Of a stretch of 64,000 nucleotides of DNA, positions 60,850 through 64,000 are shown piece by piece. Source of the stretch: Valencia hispanica. Taxonomy: Eukaryota > Chordata > Actinopteri > Cyprinodontiformes > Valenciidae. Below the pieces are notes generated by a model, which had not been told where the DNA came from, made no database searches, and saw only the letters and a list, made by a program, of their open reading frames with translations. The position numbers and the translations under genes are program-made. Numbering within the stretch: the stretch's first letter is position 1; every line of letters begins with the position of its first letter. Location: assembly GCA_963556495.2 (NCBI GenBank), contig OY747702.1, positions 40,882,180-40,946,179 on the forward strand, read 5' to 3'.

Positions 60850-62600
60850 TTTATACATATGACATCAATCATTTAATCGAAGGCAATTCTAAACAGATGG
60901 GTTTTTAGTCTCGATTTAAAGCAGTTCAGAGTTTCAGCAGCTCTACACTCGTCAGGAAGTCTGTTCCAGATAAGGGGAGCATAGAAACTGAAAGCTGCTT
61001 CTCCATGTTTAGTTCTGAGTCTAGGGATGGTTAGTAGGCTAGAGTTGGAGGACCTGAGTGGTCTTGGTCGTTGGTACGGTGATAACAGGTCTTCAACATA
61101 TTTTGGTGCTAAGCCATGTAATGATTTATAAACCAGTAGGAGTATTTTGAAGTCTATTCTCTGAGCTACAGGGAGCCAGTGTAAGGACTTTAGAACTGGG
61201 GTGATATGCTCTACTTTCCTGGCTCTAGTGAGGAACGCGAGCAGCAGCGTTCTGGATCAGCTGCAGCTGTCTGACTTTTTAGGCAGACCTGTGAAGATGC
61301 TGTTGCAGTAATCAATTCGACTAAAGATAAACACATGGATGAGTTTTTCTAGGTCCTGTTGCAACATCAGTCGTTTAATCCTAGAGATGTTCTTCAGGTG
61401 ATAGAATGCTGACCTTGTTATGGCCTTTATGTGACCCTGGAGGTTCAGGTCTGAGTCCATTACTACATCTAGGTTCCATGCCTGATCAGCAGTTTCTAGC
61501 TGTATTAACTGAAGCTGTGTAGGTATTCTTGATTGTTCCTCTTTAGGTCTAAAAGTAATTACTTCTGTTTTGTTTCTATTCAGCTGGAGAAAGTTATGGC
61601 ACATCCAACCATTTATTTGGTCAATGCATTGATTTAGGTTTTGAATGGGTTCAGAGTCACCTGGTGACATTGTAATGTAAAGCTGAGTGTCATTCGCGTA
61701 GTTATGGTAGCTAATGTTTTGGTTGCTATAATCTTGCCTAGTGGGAGCATGTAGACATTAAATAAGAGGGGCCCCAGGATGGAGCCCTGGGGCACCCCAC
61801 ATGTGATTTCTGTTCGTTCTGATGAAAAGTTTCCTATTGAAACATAGAAGTCCCTGTTCTTTAGGTAAGACTCAAAGCAGCCAAGTAGTGTACCAGAGAG
61901 TCCGACCCAGCTCTACAGTCGTTCCAATAAAATCTCATGATCAACACTAAGGTCCAACAGAACCAGCACTGTTGTTCTACCACAGTCGGTATTCATGCGG
62001 ATGTCATTGAATACTTTGACGAGGGCAGTCTCTGTGCTGTGTTGAGCACGGAAACCAGACTGAAAAACATCAAAACGGTTCGTCATTGTTAAGAAGCTAT
62101 TTATTTGGTGAAACACCGCTTTTTCAATAATCTTACTGATGAATGAAAGATTGGAGATTGGCCTGTGGTTCTGCATTAACGTGTTTTCCAGATTCTTCTC
62201 CTTTAGTTTTGGTTTAATAACTGCTATCTTCAAAGCCTGAGGGAAGACACCTGATAGCAGTGATGAGTTTACTATTTGAACAAGATCAGAACCAATAACA
62301 GTAAGAACTTTCTTTAGAGAAGCTGTGGGTAGGATATCAAGACAGCAGGAGGAGGAGCTTAATTGGATAATGATTTTTTTCTAGGCTGTTCTGGTTTAAT
62401 TCGTGGAATTCAGACATTTTCTCTACATTGTTGTTGATTGGGGATGGCACTGGTTGTGGGTACGATATTGAGGTAAACATTGAGCGTCTAATTGTTAGAA
62501 TTTTTTCAGTAAAAAGGCTGGCAAATTCTTATAATACTAAGAAGACTTTGTATGGGGATTTAGCACTTATGGGGATGGCAGTTTGTGCCGTATGAAAACA
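60850..62600 (-). mobile_element. L2-type LINE copy C
   Basis: On the minus strand it shows AVIKPKLKEKNLENTLMQNHRPISNLSFISKIIEKAV, FQSGFRAQHSTETALVKVFND and TVLVLLDLSVDHEILLERL, then a degraded active-site region. [22 protein letters not shown] and [29 protein letters not shown] follow, then the C-terminus near 61250-60900. Frameshifts are present. It lies in what would be the V-I intron of NITR-6. Confidence 0.8.
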
Positions 62601-62611
62601 AGTGGCTTATG

Positions 62612-63330
62612 GCAAGGCAATTTTATTTGTATAGCACACTTTCAACAACAAGGTAATTCAAGGTGCTTTACATGATTAGGGGGTAAAATAAAAATAGCAG
62701 TCAAACACAGACAAAGCATATAAAGTAAACACAGCAATGAAGCAAGAAGCACACACAAAACATGATACATCAAAGCATTACTCAAAGGCAGCTCTTAACA
62801 GAACTCAGTGTTTCAGCAACTTTGCAGTTGTCTGGAAGTTTGTTCCAGATTAGAGGAGCATAGAAACTGAAAGCTGCTTCTCCATGTTTGGTTCTAATTC
62901 TAGGGATGTTGAGTAGACTGGAATTAGAGGACCTGAGTGTTCTGGGGGGTTGGTATACTGACAGTAGATCTTCAACATACTTTGGTGCTAAGCCATTCAA
63001 TTATTTATAAACTAGTAAAAGTATTTTGAAGTCCATTCTCTTAGCTACAGGGAGCCACTGTAAGAACTTTAGAACTGGGGTGATGTGCTCTACTTTCCTG
63101 GTTCTTGTGAGGAACACGGGCAGCAGCATTCTGGATCACCTGCAGCTGTCTGATTGACTTTTTAGGCAGACCTGTGAGAATGCTGTTGCAGTAATCAATC
63201 TGACTAAAGATAAACGCATGGATGAGTTTTTCGAGGCCCTTTAAGCCTAGAAAATGTTCTTCAGCTGATAGAAGGCTGACCTTGTTATTGCCTATATGTG
63301 ACCCTGGAGGGGCTTAAGATAAATAACGCT
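62612..63330 (-). mobile_element. L2-type LINE copy D, C-terminus and 3' end
   Basis: Encodes NGLAPKYVEDLLSVYQPPRTLRSS and GEAAFSFYAPLIWNKLPDNCK on the minus strand. The 3' end ('gcaaggcaattttatttgtatagcac' on the plus strand) is at 62612-62640. Its end abuts the 5' side of copy C, so the two are in tandem. Confidence 0.78.
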
Positions 63331-64000
63331 CTCTAGCTTCTGACATTGTAGCAAACATCACGTGACTCAGCTAAGCCAGGTGGACACAGATGTATTAGTG
63401 AATAACAAAACATTCTTTGAACATTGTAACACAAAGATGCCAATTTGCACATATTTGGACCACTGAAAAAGTATTTGATATACATGTACTATAGTTAGGT
63501 TTTGCACAAATGCCACAGCAATGAGGTTATAATAATGAGGTTATAATAATGTTACTTAAACTCAGCAGATGTTCTACAGGCACTAAAAAAGTTCAGTGCT
63601 TGAATTGGCAACCTTTATGTCATAAACATTATAGTTGGAAAAAAATTCTAACTACACAAGCTGTGTAAAATGTAAGCATATTGAATAAATGATTAGACTA
63701 AGAACTTACAACATGAACTGGACGACATAATGATAAATGCAGGGATTGGAGATGGGAAGTATTACGTTTAATAATAATAATAATAATATAATAATAATAA
63801 TAATAAAGTTTATTGCCATTGCAGTGTAATACAATGAAATTACAGTGCACTCACGTATAGGATACATTAAAAAGGTAGCATAATAAATAGTCATTACAAG
63901 ATAGGCAACAAAATAGAACATTCTCACAGTCATTCATTCATACAATCACATTGCCATATAAAACCTGCTACTAGTGCTATAGTGTGCGAATATGCAAGAA
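63331..64000. other. Right edge, no gene; (TAA)n tract
   Basis: A (TAA)n run lies at 63770-63806, followed by 'gtttattgccattgcagtg', which resembles a LINE or SINE 3' end. No V-domain exon is visible. Confidence 0.45.

Overview
The window is nuclear DNA from a teleost fish. The evidence is spliced immunoglobulin-superfamily receptor genes of the fish-only NITR (novel immune-type receptor) type, together with teleost repeat families: Rex3 (RTE clade), Rex1/L2/CR1-like and L1-like LINEs, Tc1, hAT, piggyBac-like and Kolobok-like transposons, tRNA-derived SINEs and long dinucleotide repeats. There are no bacterial-style operons. Most long open frames are transposon relics or translated simple repeats.

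All recognisable host genes are NITR-like and lie on the minus strand. From left to right they are: the leader exon of a gene that continues off the left edge (NITR-1, 64-106); an intact six-exon gene with a Tc1 copy in its V-I intron (NITR-2, 23360-27060); an intact six-exon gene (NITR-3, 29191-31661); a divergent intact six-exon gene (NITR-4, 43411-44920); a broken gene with a stop in its V exon (NITR-5, 49906-53453); and the 3' part of a damaged gene (NITR-6, 59701-60753), whose V and leader exons would lie past the right edge. The shared plan is a 43-nt leader exon, a V-domain exon, an intermediate I-domain exon ending in a J-like FGNGT motif, a transmembrane exon, a short cytoplasmic exon and a tail exon. 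Summed exon lengths are multiples of three for NITR-2, -3 and -4 (342, 344 and 335 residues). The intact genes have uncharged membrane spans and ITIM or ITIM-like tyrosines, so they are probably inhibitory surface receptors of lymphoid or NK-like cells. No DAP12-type activating form is visible.

The most striking pattern is combinatorial. Two I-domain types (A in NITR-2/-6, B in NITR-3/-5) occur with two transmembrane/tail types (alpha in NITR-2/-3, beta in NITR-5/-6) in all four combinations. The switch point lies in the last bases of the I exon. NITR-3 and NITR-5 are recent duplicates from the leader to the J-like motif and then carry unrelated tails. This points to exon shuffling or gene conversion joining the ectodomain and signalling halves of the receptors.

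The regions between genes are layered transposons. At 5727-11192 a TTAA-flanked element holds a 3.2-kb foldback element whose inverted arms are large tandem arrays of a 20-bp unit. At 15407-18136 a 5'-truncated Rex3 copy has a 13-bp target duplication. At 18296-22430 a LINE is interrupted by another LINE (8-bp duplication) and by a 938-bp hAT element (8-bp duplication). At 32229-35880 lie a Kolobok-like element with a THAP remnant, a hAT MITE and a piggyBac transposase relic. At 55880-58900 a LINE is interrupted by Rex3, and at 60850-63330 there are two L2 copies. Family names rest on protein motifs and repeat ends read by eye. No database search was possible.
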